From Aldehydirespirator sp965117015 (lineage in GTDB: Bacteria > Actinomycetota > Acidimicrobiia > Acidimicrobiales > Aldehydirespiratoraceae), in NCBI GenBank assembly GCA_965117015.1, contig OZ220747.1:2542001-2606000 (forward strand): DNA of 64,000 nt. Reading direction: 5' to 3'. The first letter of the stretch is position 1. Each line of letters opens with the position of its first letter. Below, one piece after another: positions 15,972 through 24,481 of this stretch. The notes beneath the pieces are model-generated. The model was not told the DNA's origin. It searched no databases and worked only from the letters and a program-made list of their open reading frames with translations. The position numbers and the translations under genes were made by a program.

Positions 15972-16598
15972 TCAGGCCGCCTCGGGGGAAGACCGTCCGT
16001 GATGGAGGTTCCATGCCCAGCGGACCGCCTCGGCAACGATGGCGGGATGGTAGTTCATCCGAGCCAGCAGCCTCTCTGTCTGTTCGAAGCTGTCACCGCA
16101 CTCGATCAGGCACACGGCCAGCCGCCGGGCCCGCGACTGCTGCCGGCAAACCTCGTCCCGACTCAAGTTGATCGCAAGGTACTCCTCATGGCGTCGCTGC
16201 ACCGGTTCGGGCAGGCGCTGCAGCTGGCGGTAGCTGAGTTGTGGCAGCCGAAGGCGGACGGCCAGCGTTGCCGACCCCACGGATCGGGCCGCTCGGAACC
16301 GGCAGGCTCGAGCAACCGTCTTGGACATGGCACTGCGAGAGCCGCCCTCATGTCCGATACCCAGGGTGCCGGCTGTTTCCCGCAGATTGACGGCTGTGCT
16401 GCCGGCAGCGTCGAGCAGGTTGGCGCAATGGCGCAGGAACCAGGTGGTGGAGGGGCCCAGCGTGCCGAGCCAGAACTGTTCGACGTAGATGGATCTCGGG
16501 TCGTGACCGAAGGCGTCGACGCGGTGGTCGATCCATGGAATCAGGGTGATCACCTCAGCGTCGATTACCGCAGGCGGGAGGTTGATGGACGAAGTCAT
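15972..16598 (-). CDS. Uncharacterised protein, possible DNA-binding
   Basis: A 208-residue soluble protein with no named family that I can assign. It resembles hypothetical proteins seen in other actinobacteria that share a core like YVEQFWLGTLGPSTTWFLRHCANLL, a Gly/Ser/Arg-rich loop and a Leu/Arg-rich helix (RLRLPQLSYRQLQRLP). The C-terminal third is helical (QTERLLARMNYHPAIVAEAVRWA) and could form a helix-turn-helix; this is inference only. GGAG precedes the ATG by eight bases. Its promoter has TTGACA and TATGTT with 17-base spacing and repeated TTGACA/TGTCAA half-sites, unlike its neighbours. It reads towards the kinase-like gene 49 bases downstream and may be co-transcribed with it. Confidence 0.75.
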   Translation of the reverse strand: MTSSINLPPAVIDAEVITLIPWIDHRVDAFGHDPRSIYVEQFWLGTLGPSTTWFLRHCANLLDAAGSTAVNLRETAGTLGIGHEGGSRSAMSKTVARACRFRAARSVGSATLAVRLRLPQLSYRQLQRLPEPVQRRHEEYLAINLSRDEVCRQQSRARRLAVCLIECGDSFEQTERLLARMNYHPAIVAEAVRWAWNLHHGRSSPEAA

Positions 16599-16618
16599 GA
16601 TGTTTCTCCAAGAATGCG

Positions 16619-16634
16619 GGCGCTCGGGAGCGCC
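16619..16634. other. Hairpin in the 5' leader of the gene at 16598
   Basis: GGCGCTC and GAGCGCC form a 7-bp inverted repeat around two bases, in the predicted untranslated leader between the promoter and the Shine-Dalgarno. It could be an attenuator or an RNA-stability element. Confidence 0.4.
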
Positions 16635-16659
16635 TCGTTTGCAAGATGTCCGGGGGAAG

Positions 16660-16700
16660 TGTCAATATTTGAACATATGTTGACAGTTAGTGCTTGTCAA
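16660..16700 (-). promoter_or_regulatory. Consensus-like promoter with three TTGACA/TGTCAA half-sites
   Basis: On the minus strand TTGACA (16700-16695), a 17-base spacer and TATGTT (16677-16672) form a near-ideal housekeeping promoter for the gene starting at 16598. The same hexamer recurs inverted inside the spacer (16685-16680) and again direct at the expected start of transcription (16665-16660). This gives inverted pairs with 9- and 14-base gaps. That layout suggests a repressor operator on the promoter. The local DNA is clearly AT-richer than its surroundings. Confidence 0.65.
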
Positions 16701-16766
16701 ACAGAAATTTCAGAGCCCTCTTCTTACGGATTTAGCAGGCAAGGCCGATGGCCGAGCCGGCTCAGC

Positions 16767-16772
16767 TACCCT
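16767..16772 (+). promoter_or_regulatory. TACCCT -10 box for the sirtuin gene
   Basis: TACCCT lies six bases before the GTG at 16779; no Shine-Dalgarno is present, which fits a leaderless transcript. Confidence 0.45.
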
Positions 16773-16778
16773 GGCGGC

Positions 16779-17558
16779 GTGCTCGCGGATGCTGCGGCCG
16801 CGGTCGCCGCGGCCCGCCGGATGGTCGATGCCGCCGATCGCGTCTCCGTCCTCACCGGGGCCGGCATCTCCACCGACAGCGGGCTGCCCGACTTCCGGGG
16901 CCCGAAGGGCCTGTGGACGCGGGATCCGGCGGCCGAGCGGGCCTCGAACATCAACGTCTACGTGTCGGATCCCGAGGTTCGGCGGAGCAACTGGGCTCGC
17001 CGGGCCTCCGGGGCGCTGTGGGCCGACGTCGAGCCGAACCGGGGCCACGAGGCGCTGGTGCACCTGGAGCAGCGGGGCAAGCTCCATCTGCTGATCACCC
17101 AAAATGTGGACGAGCTCCACCAGCAGGCCGGCAGCGATCCCGAACGGGTGGTGGAGATACACGGCACGACCCGCAAGGTGCAGTGTCTGTCGTGCGACTA
17201 CCGCGACGACATCGAGGTTGCGCTGGAGCGGGTGAGGGCCGGGGAGCCCGACCCGCAGTGCCCCCTTTGCGGCTGGCTCCTGAAGGCGGCCACGGTGTCG
17301 TTCGGCCAGAGCCTCAACCCGGTCGACCTGGCTCGATCCGAGCGGGCCGCCCTGGAATGCGACCTGTTCCTGGCGGTGGGCACGACGCTGGCCGTGTCGC
17401 CTATCAACATGACCGCGCCGGTGGCCGCGCAGTCGGGGGCCGGCGTGATCATCGTGAACGGCGAGCCCACCGAGTTCGACGCGCTCGCCGACGTGCTGGT
17501 GGGTGGGTCCATCAGCGAAGTCCTGCCGGTGATTTGCGGGCTAGATCCCATCGACTAG
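16779..17558 (+). CDS. Sir2-family NAD-dependent protein deacylase
   Basis: A sirtuin of 259 residues that removes acyl groups from lysines using NAD+. The NAD-binding GAGIST..SGLPDFRG is at 28-41, TQNVDELHQQAG at 107-118, and the catalytic His128 is in EIHGTT. Four zinc cysteines are present as CLSC (136, 139) and CPLC (161, 164). VGTTLAVSP and the C-terminal nicotinamide-site residues are also present. I do not see the Tyr/Arg pair typical of SIRT5/CobB-type desuccinylases, so deacetylase activity is the default guess. The GTG at 16779 begins exactly where homology starts. It lies 55 bases before moeZ, which has its own promoter. Confidence 0.93.
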   Translation: MLADAAAAVAAARRMVDAADRVSVLTGAGISTDSGLPDFRGPKGLWTRDPAAERASNINVYVSDPEVRRSNWARRASGALWADVEPNRGHEALVHLEQRGKLHLLITQNVDELHQQAGSDPERVVEIHGTTRKVQCLSCDYRDDIEVALERVRAGEPDPQCPLCGWLLKAATVSFGQSLNPVDLARSERAALECDLFLAVGTTLAVSPINMTAPVAAQSGAGVIIVNGEPTEFDALADVLVGGSISEVLPVICGLDPID

Positions 17559-17578
17559 TCACTGGGTCCTCGCTGGGG

Positions 17579-17614
17579 TGGCTAAATCCTGACAAGACAG
17601 GTAGGATTTAGCCA
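17579..17614. promoter_or_regulatory. 12-bp inverted repeat over the moeZ promoter and start codon
   Basis: Arms TGGCTAAATCCT (17579-17590) and AGGATTTAGCCA (17603-17614) are perfectly complementary and separated by 12 bases; the right arm ends on the A of the start codon. TAGGAT at 17602-17607 is a good -10 box six bases before the ATG, so the arms sit at the -35 and -10/+1 positions. An inner CCTG/CAGG pair flanks the centre. This is the expected geometry for a dimeric repressor such as an Rrf2-type iron-sulfur or sulfur regulator, though the regulator's identity is a guess. Confidence 0.75.
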
Positions 17615-18774
17615 TGGCGAGTTTCCGAGAACTGTTGCAGCAAGCCAAGGCCGAGATCCGCGAGGTTGACACCGCCGGCGGCGAGGAGTTGCTGGCCGAG
17701 GGCTGGACCCTGCTCGACGTGCGCGAGCCCGACGAGTACGAGCAGGGAGCCATCGCCGGCTCCGTGCACATCCCCCGGGGCCAGCTCGAGTCGAGCATCG
17801 AGAACCGCGTGCCCGACCGGTCCACCCCGCTGGTGGCCATGTGCGCGGGTGGGGTCCGTTCCGCCTTCGCGGCGGTCACCCTCGAGCAGATGGGCTACAC
17901 CGACGTGGTGTCCATGGACGGCGGCTTCAACAAGTGGAAGGACGAGGGCCGGGCCTGGGCGCGGCCCCGCACCCTGTCGCCCGATCAGCGCAACCGCTAC
18001 CAGCGCCACCTGCTGGTGCCCGAGGTGGGCGAGGACGGGCAGCTCAAGCTGCTCGACGCCAAGGTCCTGCTGCTCGGCGCGGGAGGTCTCGGCTCCCCGG
18101 CGGCCCTGTACCTGGCGGCCGCGGGAGTGGGCACCATCGGCATCATCGACATGGACGTGGTCGACGAGTCCAACCTCCAGCGCCAGGTTCTGCACAACGT
18201 CGACCGGGTGGGCGACCGCAAGGTCGACTCGGCCAAGAAGACCCTCACCGCGCTGAACCCTGACGTGAACGTCGTCACCTACGACACCCGGCTCGGCGCC
18301 GACAACGTCATGGAGATCCTCGACGGCTACGACGTGGTGGTCGACGGGGCCGACAACTTCCCGAGCCGCTACCTGCTCAACGACGCCTCGGTGAAGCTCG
18401 GCATACCGGTGGTGCACGGGTCGATCTTCCGCTTCGAGGGCCAGGTCACCGTGTTCGACCCCCGCAACGGCCCGACCTACCGCGACATGCTGCCCGAGCC
18501 CCCTCCGCCGGAGATGGCGCCGAGCTGCGCGGAGGCTGGGGTGCTGGGCGTGCTGCCCGGCATCGTCGGCAGCGTGCAGGCCCTCGAGGCCATCAAGCTG
18601 ATCCTGGGAGTGGGGGACTCGCTGCGAGGCCGCCTGGTGGCCTTCGACGCGCTGGAGATGAGCTTCCGCGAGTTCAAGCTGCGGCCCGACCCCTCCAACG
18701 AGGTGACCTACGACAACCGGGACCGCATTCAGGTCGGCGAACTCGACGGCCTCTGCATGCCGACTCTGTCCTAG
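17614..18774 (+). CDS. moeZ: MoeZ-like adenylyltransferase with N-terminal rhodanese domain
   Basis: A 386-residue protein that adenylates and thiolates the C-terminus of small sulfur-carrier proteins (MoaD/CysO type). Residues 1-115 are a rhodanese domain with active-site Cys77 in MCAGGVRSAF. Residues 125-386 are a ThiF/MoeB E1-like domain with the ATP loop GAGGLGSP at 155-162, DMDVVDESNLQRQ at 179-191, and Cys305 in PSCAEAGVLG. The CxxC zinc pairs of E. coli MoeB are absent, as in mycobacterial MoeZ. In the usual MoeZ the rhodanese domain is C-terminal; here the order is reversed. A 12-bp inverted repeat covers the promoter and start. Confidence 0.93.
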   Translation: MASFRELLQQAKAEIREVDTAGGEELLAEGWTLLDVREPDEYEQGAIAGSVHIPRGQLESSIENRVPDRSTPLVAMCAGGVRSAFAAVTLEQMGYTDVVSMDGGFNKWKDEGRAWARPRTLSPDQRNRYQRHLLVPEVGEDGQLKLLDAKVLLLGAGGLGSPAALYLAAAGVGTIGIIDMDVVDESNLQRQVLHNVDRVGDRKVDSAKKTLTALNPDVNVVTYDTRLGADNVMEILDGYDVVVDGADNFPSRYLLNDASVKLGIPVVHGSIFRFEGQVTVFDPRNGPTYRDMLPEPPPPEMAPSCAEAGVLGVLPGIVGSVQALEAIKLILGVGDSLRGRLVAFDALEMSFREFKLRPDPSNEVTYDNRDRIQVGELDGLCMPTLS

Positions 18775-18830
18775 CTCCCTACGGCCGCCTCCCTTAGCTT
18801 CTCCTAGACTCCGGGGGTTCATCTTTCCCA

Positions 18831-18888
18831 GAGGCCGAGCTTGCGAGGCCGTGGCCCGAGCGGCCCGTGAGCGAAGCGAACAAGAGCG
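18831..18888 (+). repeat. Dispersed 58-bp repeat, copy 2 of 3
   Basis: Identical to copy 3 (49129-49187) except for one inserted base there, and two mismatches from copy 1. It lies between moeZ and the flippase gene. A TAGACT box at 18805-18810 would place it in the flippase leader. Confidence 0.93.
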
Positions 18889-18915
18889 AAATAGAAGGAC
18901 CGCGCCATCGGACAG

Positions 18916-20190
18916 TTGCTGAACAATCTCCGGGGGCGCGTTGTGAGCCTGCTGCCCTTCGGCACCTCTTGGATCCTCTGGGGGCTGGTCTTCAACGGGC
19001 TCACCACCTACGGGTATCTGGTGGTGGCCCAGCGCGCCCTGGGCGACGACGGCTACGGCAGCCTGGCTGTGCTGTGGGCCCTGGTCAACATCGGTGGCTT
19101 CGGCCTGTTCCAGCCCCTGGAGCAGGAGGTGGCCCGGGCCACCGCCGACCGGGCCAGCCGGGGAGTGGGCAGCGCACCGGTGCTGAGTCGGGCGGGAGTG
19201 CTGGGCGCGGCCCAGTTCGTGCTGGTCATCGCGGGCCTGCTGGTGGCCTGGCCGCTCGGACTCGACAGCCTGCTCGACGGCCGGCCCGAACTGCTCCTGG
19301 CCCTCGTCCTGGCCCTGGGCGCCTTCGCCGGCTCCCAGCTGGTTCGGGGCATCCTCGGCGGCCGCCACATGTTCGACCGCTACGCCTGGTACTTCGTGGT
19401 CGAGGGCGGGGCCCGCATGGCCTTGGCCGTGGTGCTGGCAATCGTCGGCGTGGCCGCGGTGGGTGCCTACGGCCTGGCTATCGCCTTCGCGCTGGTGGTC
19501 GCCACGGTCGCCGCGGCCGGCCCCCGCCGGCCCTTCGTGAGGTCCGGGCCCCCCGCCACGTACCGGGAGCTCACACCGGCCCTCGGCTTCCTGCTCATCG
19601 CGGCCATCGGCGAGGCCTTCATACTCAACGTCGGGCCGGTGGCGGTCGACATCGTGGGCGGCGACGAGCTGGGGGCCGAGGCGCCCGGCGTGTTCCTCAA
19701 CGGCATGCTCATCGCCCGCATCCCGCTGTTCTTCTTCCAGGCGGTGAAGGCCAGCCTGCTGCCCAGCCTGGCCACCCTGGCCGGCCACGGCGACCTCGTC
19801 GGGTTCCGCAACATGCAGCTCAAGATCGTGGCCGCGGTGGCGACCGTGGCCCTGGCCACCACGGCTGCGGCCGCGGTGATCGGGCCGCCGGTCGTGCGGG
19901 TCGTGTTCGGCGACGAACTGGGCCGCAGCGACATGACCCTGCTGGCCGCCAGCGGGGGAGGCCTGATGCTGATGCTGTCGCTGGCGCTGGGCCTGGTCGC
20001 GCTGGGCCACACCCGGTTGGCGGTGGTCGGATGGATCGCCGGGATCGCCGCTTTCGCGGTGGTGGTCAGCTTCGACCTCGAGCCGTTCCTGCGGGTGGAG
20101 CTGGCCCTCGTGGCCGCGGTGGTGGCCGGCTCGCTGGTGGCCGGCAGCCTGCTTCAGCACCAGTACGCGGCCCACGCCCGCGAGTCCTAG
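18916..20190 (+). CDS. Wzx-like polysaccharide flippase (MOP superfamily)
   Basis: A polytopic membrane protein of up to 424 residues with about 12 predicted helices, resembling the MOP/polysaccharide-biosynthesis flippases that move lipid-linked glycans across the membrane. The N-terminal helix pair (SWILWGLVFNGLTTYGYLV followed by QRALGDDGYGSLAVLWALV) and the position at the head of a polysaccharide locus support this. No short catalytic motif exists for the family, so the call rests on topology and context. TTG 18916 is the longest start; GTG 18943 with GGGGG upstream is an equally good alternative. The 58-bp repeat copy 2 ends 27 bases upstream. Confidence 0.8.
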   Translation: MLNNLRGRVVSLLPFGTSWILWGLVFNGLTTYGYLVVAQRALGDDGYGSLAVLWALVNIGGFGLFQPLEQEVARATADRASRGVGSAPVLSRAGVLGAAQFVLVIAGLLVAWPLGLDSLLDGRPELLLALVLALGAFAGSQLVRGILGGRHMFDRYAWYFVVEGGARMALAVVLAIVGVAAVGAYGLAIAFALVVATVAAAGPRRPFVRSGPPATYRELTPALGFLLIAAIGEAFILNVGPVAVDIVGGDELGAEAPGVFLNGMLIARIPLFFFQAVKASLLPSLATLAGHGDLVGFRNMQLKIVAAVATVALATTAAAAVIGPPVVRVVFGDELGRSDMTLLAASGGGLMLMLSLALGLVALGHTRLAVVGWIAGIAAFAVVVSFDLEPFLRVELALVAAVVAGSLVAGSLLQHQYAAHARES

Positions 20191-20210
20191 ACGGCGAGCT
20201 GTCTCGGCCC

Positions 20211-23159
20211 CTAGGCGACTCCCGCGAAGGCGCGGTCGCATCCCTCGCGGACTTCGTCGGCCTGCTTTAGGAAGTAAGCGTCCTTGGCCGGCCAGGTGTG
20301 GCCCTCGTCGTGACGCACGAGCATGTAGCCCATGCCGTGGGTCTGGTAGGTGCCACCACCCGACCTCGACACATCCTCGATCAGCGCCCGGTCCACGCTG
20401 GCAGGGATCTCCCGCCATCCGAGCAACGCATCGAGATCGTGGCGCGCGATCATCAGGGCTCCACCGGCGAGGCTCGCCGAGCTCCGCTCGGCGCGGCTCC
20501 GGAAGCGGTGGATGGTCCGGTCCGAGTTGGCCAGGTACACGTACTCGGCCGCCTTCCCGACCAGAACAGCTCGGGCGTACTCGTGGGCCAGCACTAGGTC
20601 CCAGAGGTGCTCAGGACCGTAGATGTCGTCGTCATCGAACTTCGTGAGCAGCGTGCCGGTCGATTCGGCCACTGCCGCGTTGAGCACCGCGCCCAGCGGC
20701 TCGGCCGCGGCCACGGGCACCGCCCGGGTCGGCAGGTCGATGGAATCGAGCAGATCGCCGACGGCCGGAGCGTCGAAACCCTCGCCGTGCATGGCCAGAA
20801 CGAGCTCTACCCGGGGGTAGGTCTGGGTGGCCACCGCCTCGACGGCGGCGGCTACGCGATGGGGCCGCCGTGTGGCCAGCAGCACCGATACCAGCGGCAG
20901 GGGCGGGCCGGCCCATCCGCTGGCGGCGAGGATCTGGCGTGCTCGGGCTCTCAGCGAGTGGTCCCGCAGCGCGCAGCGGCGCATGGCGATGCTCAGGGAC
21001 TCCCGCTCGTGGGGATCAGCGGCCGCGACCCGGTCGTCGGTCATGAGCGAGTAGAGATTGGACCCTAGATAGCGGCCCAGCTCGGGATCTGGTTCGGTGA
21101 CCCGGACCACCATGCCGGTAGCCGCCATCGCGGCCAGCCTGCCCGCCCGCGTGACCACGTCAGGGTGGTGGCCGGCCGAGTCGTCGGTGTGGTGGGCTCG
21201 ACCCAGCCTCTTGAGCCGGAGAGGATCCAGGCCCCGGCGCAGCACAGACCTCGTAGTGGTATTGGAGGAGCGGTGAGCGGCGGGCCAGTTGTGAGGGTTG
21301 AAGTTCTCGGCATCGAAAGCAGGCACCGAAGCCGACGGATCCATCTCGGAGAGGACGACCACCGTGTCCACCGGCACGCCGCGACCGTGGTCGGGCGTGT
21401 CGGCCACGACCACCTGAGTCTGCGGGCTGATCGTCCTGTCCACGTCGGCGGCCGAGGCGAAGACGGCCGTGGCGACCGGTCCGACGGTCGCCATCTTCGG
21501 CCCCAGCCGGTAGCGGGCCTGCCTCCTGTATCGCAATCTGACGCCGGCCTCCCCTAGGCGCTTCCTGGCGATCACTCCGATGCTGCCCGCAGCCCACCGG
21601 CAGAAGTCCCGGGCGTCGTCGAGGCTGCGGATCCTCGAAGCCTCCCTCACGATGGACCGGATGACGCTGAAGCCTCGCCTGGTGTTGCGACTGAGGAAGT
21701 GCCGGAGCCGGCGCAGCCGTCGTGCCGTGCGGCGATAGAGCCAGCGCACCGCGCGGACCCCGCGGGCGAGCGACAGCCGGGGCATGTCCGCCGGGATCTG
21801 CGCCAAGACGTCCACATCCAGGTCGTCCGGGTCGATAGGCGTCACCGCTTCACATTGGGAGAGGGAGACTCCCCTGCGAGCGGCGCGGTGCAGGACCCAG
21901 GCTCTCACGATGCTCACTCCCGCCTGGGGGTCGACCGGATTGGTGGACGCAGCCGGATCTCCTCCGAGCTGCTGGCGCAGCCTGGTGATGGCGTCGGGCC
22001 CCACGGCCGCGTCGCCGGGCATCGTGATGTGGAACGAGGCCGCGGGGAACGCCTCGGGCGCGGCGCCCACCGCTCCGAAGCGGACCCGGTGGTCGCCGCC
22101 GAGCAGCCGTCTCAGCTTCTCGTGACCTGTGGATCGGGTCGAGTCCCCGCCGGGCGGCTCCTCGATCCAGACCACCAGGTCGTGAACCTTGCTGGCCAGG
22201 ATCTGCTCCACGGTCTCGATCTGCGCCACGTCCCCGGACCCGGTCGCTCGCACGGTCACCACATACTGCGGCACGGTGAAGCTGCGCCCCGGGGCAGCCC
22301 GCCTGAAGCCGTGGTGGGCGATGAGCTGCGAGATCTTGGCCCGCTGCAATTCCAGGCTGGCGGACTCGTCCGCGCTGGGGGCGGCCCCCTCGCCCTGGTG
22401 CCAGCACATGGCGTCGCGGGCTGGCACCAGCAGCCCGCCCCGGGTGTAGGCGCGGTAGCCGAACTCCGTGTCCTCGGTACCCCACTGGGTGAAGCTCTCG
22501 TCGTAGCCGCCCACGGTCTCGTAGAACTCCTTGGAGATCCCCAGGTTCCCTCCCGTCACCGCCCTGAAGATGTCGTCCTCTCTGGTGAGGTCGTCGGTGC
22601 GCGACATGTGGAACTCGATCCACTCGGGTCGCTGTGAGGGGCGTCGGGCGAAGAGGTCCTCCAGTGAGCCGGCCCGGCCGCGGACATCGCCGGCGCTGAT
22701 GCCGGTTACGTCCACATGCGCCCTGAAGCCGAGCGTGAGCACATCGCCGGCGGCGTGGTGCCAGCGGGCGTGCCCGGTCAGCCAACCCGCCTCCGGCATC
22801 ATGTCGCAGTCGAGGAACACGAGGATGCCGTGCGCAGCGGCGGACGCCCCGGTGTTGCGGGCCCGTGCCAGCCCGAAACCGAGGTCCTCCTGATGCACCA
22901 CCCGCACGGCCAGCGGGCTGTCCGATGGGGTTTCGAGCGGCGGATTCGAGCCGTCGTCCACGACCACGACCTCGAACAGCTCCGGTGGGTAGTCCTGAGC
23001 CTCGAGGGCGGCCAGGGTCAGCTCCAGCGCCTCGGGGGCCTCGTAGTAGGTGACGACCACGCTGACGGGCAGCGTGGGGCGGAACGTCTCCGGCGGCTCG
23101 ACGGCCAGGGACGTCCAGTCGTTGCCGCCGACATCGGCCGGGGGTGGCGCGCTGCTCAT
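20211..23159 (-). CDS. Two-domain GT2 glycosyltransferase
   Basis: A 982-residue glycosyltransferase with two GT-A modules. The N-terminal GT2 domain (about 30-290) has VSVVVTYYEAPEALELTL, VVVVDDGSNPP, the metal-binding FLDCDMMPEAGW, and a galactosyltransferase-like TEFGYRAYTRGG. A central region (about 300-680) carries a second divergent Rossmann-like part and a basic stretch (RRTARRLRRLRHFLSR). The C-terminal domain (about 720-960) restarts with LPLVSVLLATRRPHRV and has KFDDDDIYGPEH as its DxD. It probably adds two sugars to a surface polymer. The start ATG overlaps the stop of the O-antigen-ligase-like gene (ATGA), so the two are translated together. Confidence 0.9.
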   Translation of the reverse strand: MSSAPPPADVGGNDWTSLAVEPPETFRPTLPVSVVVTYYEAPEALELTLAALEAQDYPPELFEVVVVDDGSNPPLETPSDSPLAVRVVHQEDLGFGLARARNTGASAAAHGILVFLDCDMMPEAGWLTGHARWHHAAGDVLTLGFRAHVDVTGISAGDVRGRAGSLEDLFARRPSQRPEWIEFHMSRTDDLTREDDIFRAVTGGNLGISKEFYETVGGYDESFTQWGTEDTEFGYRAYTRGGLLVPARDAMCWHQGEGAAPSADESASLELQRAKISQLIAHHGFRRAAPGRSFTVPQYVVTVRATGSGDVAQIETVEQILASKVHDLVVWIEEPPGGDSTRSTGHEKLRRLLGGDHRVRFGAVGAAPEAFPAASFHITMPGDAAVGPDAITRLRQQLGGDPAASTNPVDPQAGVSIVRAWVLHRAARRGVSLSQCEAVTPIDPDDLDVDVLAQIPADMPRLSLARGVRAVRWLYRRTARRLRRLRHFLSRNTRRGFSVIRSIVREASRIRSLDDARDFCRWAAGSIGVIARKRLGEAGVRLRYRRQARYRLGPKMATVGPVATAVFASAADVDRTISPQTQVVVADTPDHGRGVPVDTVVVLSEMDPSASVPAFDAENFNPHNWPAAHRSSNTTTRSVLRRGLDPLRLKRLGRAHHTDDSAGHHPDVVTRAGRLAAMAATGMVVRVTEPDPELGRYLGSNLYSLMTDDRVAAADPHERESLSIAMRRCALRDHSLRARARQILAASGWAGPPLPLVSVLLATRRPHRVAAAVEAVATQTYPRVELVLAMHGEGFDAPAVGDLLDSIDLPTRAVPVAAAEPLGAVLNAAVAESTGTLLTKFDDDDIYGPEHLWDLVLAHEYARAVLVGKAAEYVYLANSDRTIHRFRSRAERSSASLAGGALMIARHDLDALLGWREIPASVDRALIEDVSRSGGGTYQTHGMGYMLVRHDEGHTWPAKDAYFLKQADEVREGCDRAFAGVA

Positions 23160-24457
23160 TCGACCATCATCGCGCCGTCGAGCACCGTGTAGGCGTCGCC
23201 CTTCGCGATCGGCGCTCTGACCGCAGCGGCCATCAGCAGCACCCAACTGTAGGAGAACCACAACACGAAGCTCTCGGTCACGTTCTCCACCAGCAGGAAG
23301 GCTACGAGCGCGGCCCACATCCAAGTGTCCGCTCCAGGTCGCCGCCACAGCGCCAGACCGGCGTTGCGGGCGGCCAGGACCACTATGACCGCGAAGGGAA
23401 CGGCACCCAGCAGGCCCAGCCCGAGACCCACTTCGACCAGGCTGTTGTGGGCGCTGCCCCGCCGCAGCAGCACGTGTTGAGTCAGTTCCTCGATGTCCCA
23501 GAAGGTGAAGAACCCGTGGCCGCCCAGCGGCCGCTCGAGAATCCGGTCCCAGACCAGGCTCCAGATGGTGCGGCGCTGGATGAGGGTGGCTACGTTCCAG
23601 ACCGCGACAAGGCCGGCGACGGCGGCAACCGCGCTCGCTCCGGCCGCGGCCATAGTGACCTTCGCGGCGTGGCTCCTGTCCCGGCGGCCGGCAACCCGGT
23701 GGTAGATCAGGGGGAGGCTCGACACCACCAAAGCGGCGATGAGCGACACCCACGCAGTGCGGCTGCCCGCGCCGACCATGACCGTCGCCGACGCCAGCAC
23801 GAGCCCGACCGCGGCGGTCCGCAGCAAACGGCCCGGAGCCAAGGCGAAACGCAACCCAGCCAGAACGCCGATCGCGGCCAGCGGGGCCAGAGAGTTGCGG
23901 TTGGTGTACACGCCCTTCCAGTAGTCATTCGGTCCGAGACCGAGGTCTGGTCGCAGCACGATCAACAGCAGGCTGGCGCCGACCGCGGCCGCGGCCACTA
24001 CGCCGATTGCGGCCGAGGTGTCGTAGGCGTCGAGCCGGGCGATCGCCCATGCCAGCAAGGCCATCCCGACGTAGACGGACGAACGCCACACGGTGGCGGC
24101 CGGGTCCACGCTCCACAGCGAGGAGGCGAGCGCAGCCAGCGCGAACCAGCCCATCGCAATCGCGGCGGTCCGCTCGGAGGCTTCGACGGGTCGGCTGCCC
24201 GCCCCCAACAGGTCCCATGCGGCCAGTGCCGCGCCGGCGAGGGCCGCCGCGGCGAGGAACGGCCACACCGCCAGGTCCTCCCAACGGCCGGTGCGGTCCA
24301 GCACGCTCTTGGAGAACAGCAGCACCGGTCCGTTGGTCAATACGAGCAGGGCGGCGGACGCAATCGCCACCCTGAAGGTCCGGGCACTGAACACGCGATT
24401 CTTGACAGCCTGCCAGCCGGTGTCAGCAGACTCCGGCGAAGCGGGGGTCGCAGCCAT
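23156..24457 (-). CDS. O-antigen ligase/polymerase-like membrane protein (Wzy/WaaL)
   Basis: A membrane protein of 433 residues with 10-12 helices and one long exoplasmic loop with PLGGHGFFTFWD and LLRRGSAHNSLVEVGLGLG. The latter matches the HNxxLE-like motif of the Wzy_C/O-antigen-ligase family. These proteins polymerise or transfer lipid-linked glycans on the outer face of the membrane. The start MAATPASPES at 24457 is preferred; an upstream in-frame start at 24508 would overlap the divergent ABC permease gene by 27 bases. It forms a coupled pair with the two-domain glycosyltransferase downstream. Confidence 0.87.
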   Translation of the reverse strand: MAATPASPESADTGWQAVKNRVFSARTFRVAIASAALLVLTNGPVLLFSKSVLDRTGRWEDLAVWPFLAAAALAGAALAAWDLLGAGSRPVEASERTAAIAMGWFALAALASSLWSVDPAATVWRSSVYVGMALLAWAIARLDAYDTSAAIGVVAAAAVGASLLLIVLRPDLGLGPNDYWKGVYTNRNSLAPLAAIGVLAGLRFALAPGRLLRTAAVGLVLASATVMVGAGSRTAWVSLIAALVVSSLPLIYHRVAGRRDRSHAAKVTMAAAGASAVAAVAGLVAVWNVATLIQRRTIWSLVWDRILERPLGGHGFFTFWDIEELTQHVLLRRGSAHNSLVEVGLGLGLLGAVPFAVIVVLAARNAGLALWRRPGADTWMWAALVAFLLVENVTESFVLWFSYSWVLLMAAAVRAPIAKGDAYTVLDGAMMVE

Positions 24458-24481
24458 CGGGCTGATCCTAGGATTGTCGCG

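Noticed and set aside
15972..16598. The unknown gene as a toxin-antitoxin or mobile-element component
   Set aside because: There is no small partner gene, no recombinase, and no terminal repeats or target-site duplications around it.
17608..20418. 936-codon minus-strand frame across moeZ and the flippase
   Set aside because: The product is Gln/Arg/Gly/His-rich and motif-free; moeZ on the plus strand has intact active sites. It is a shadow frame.
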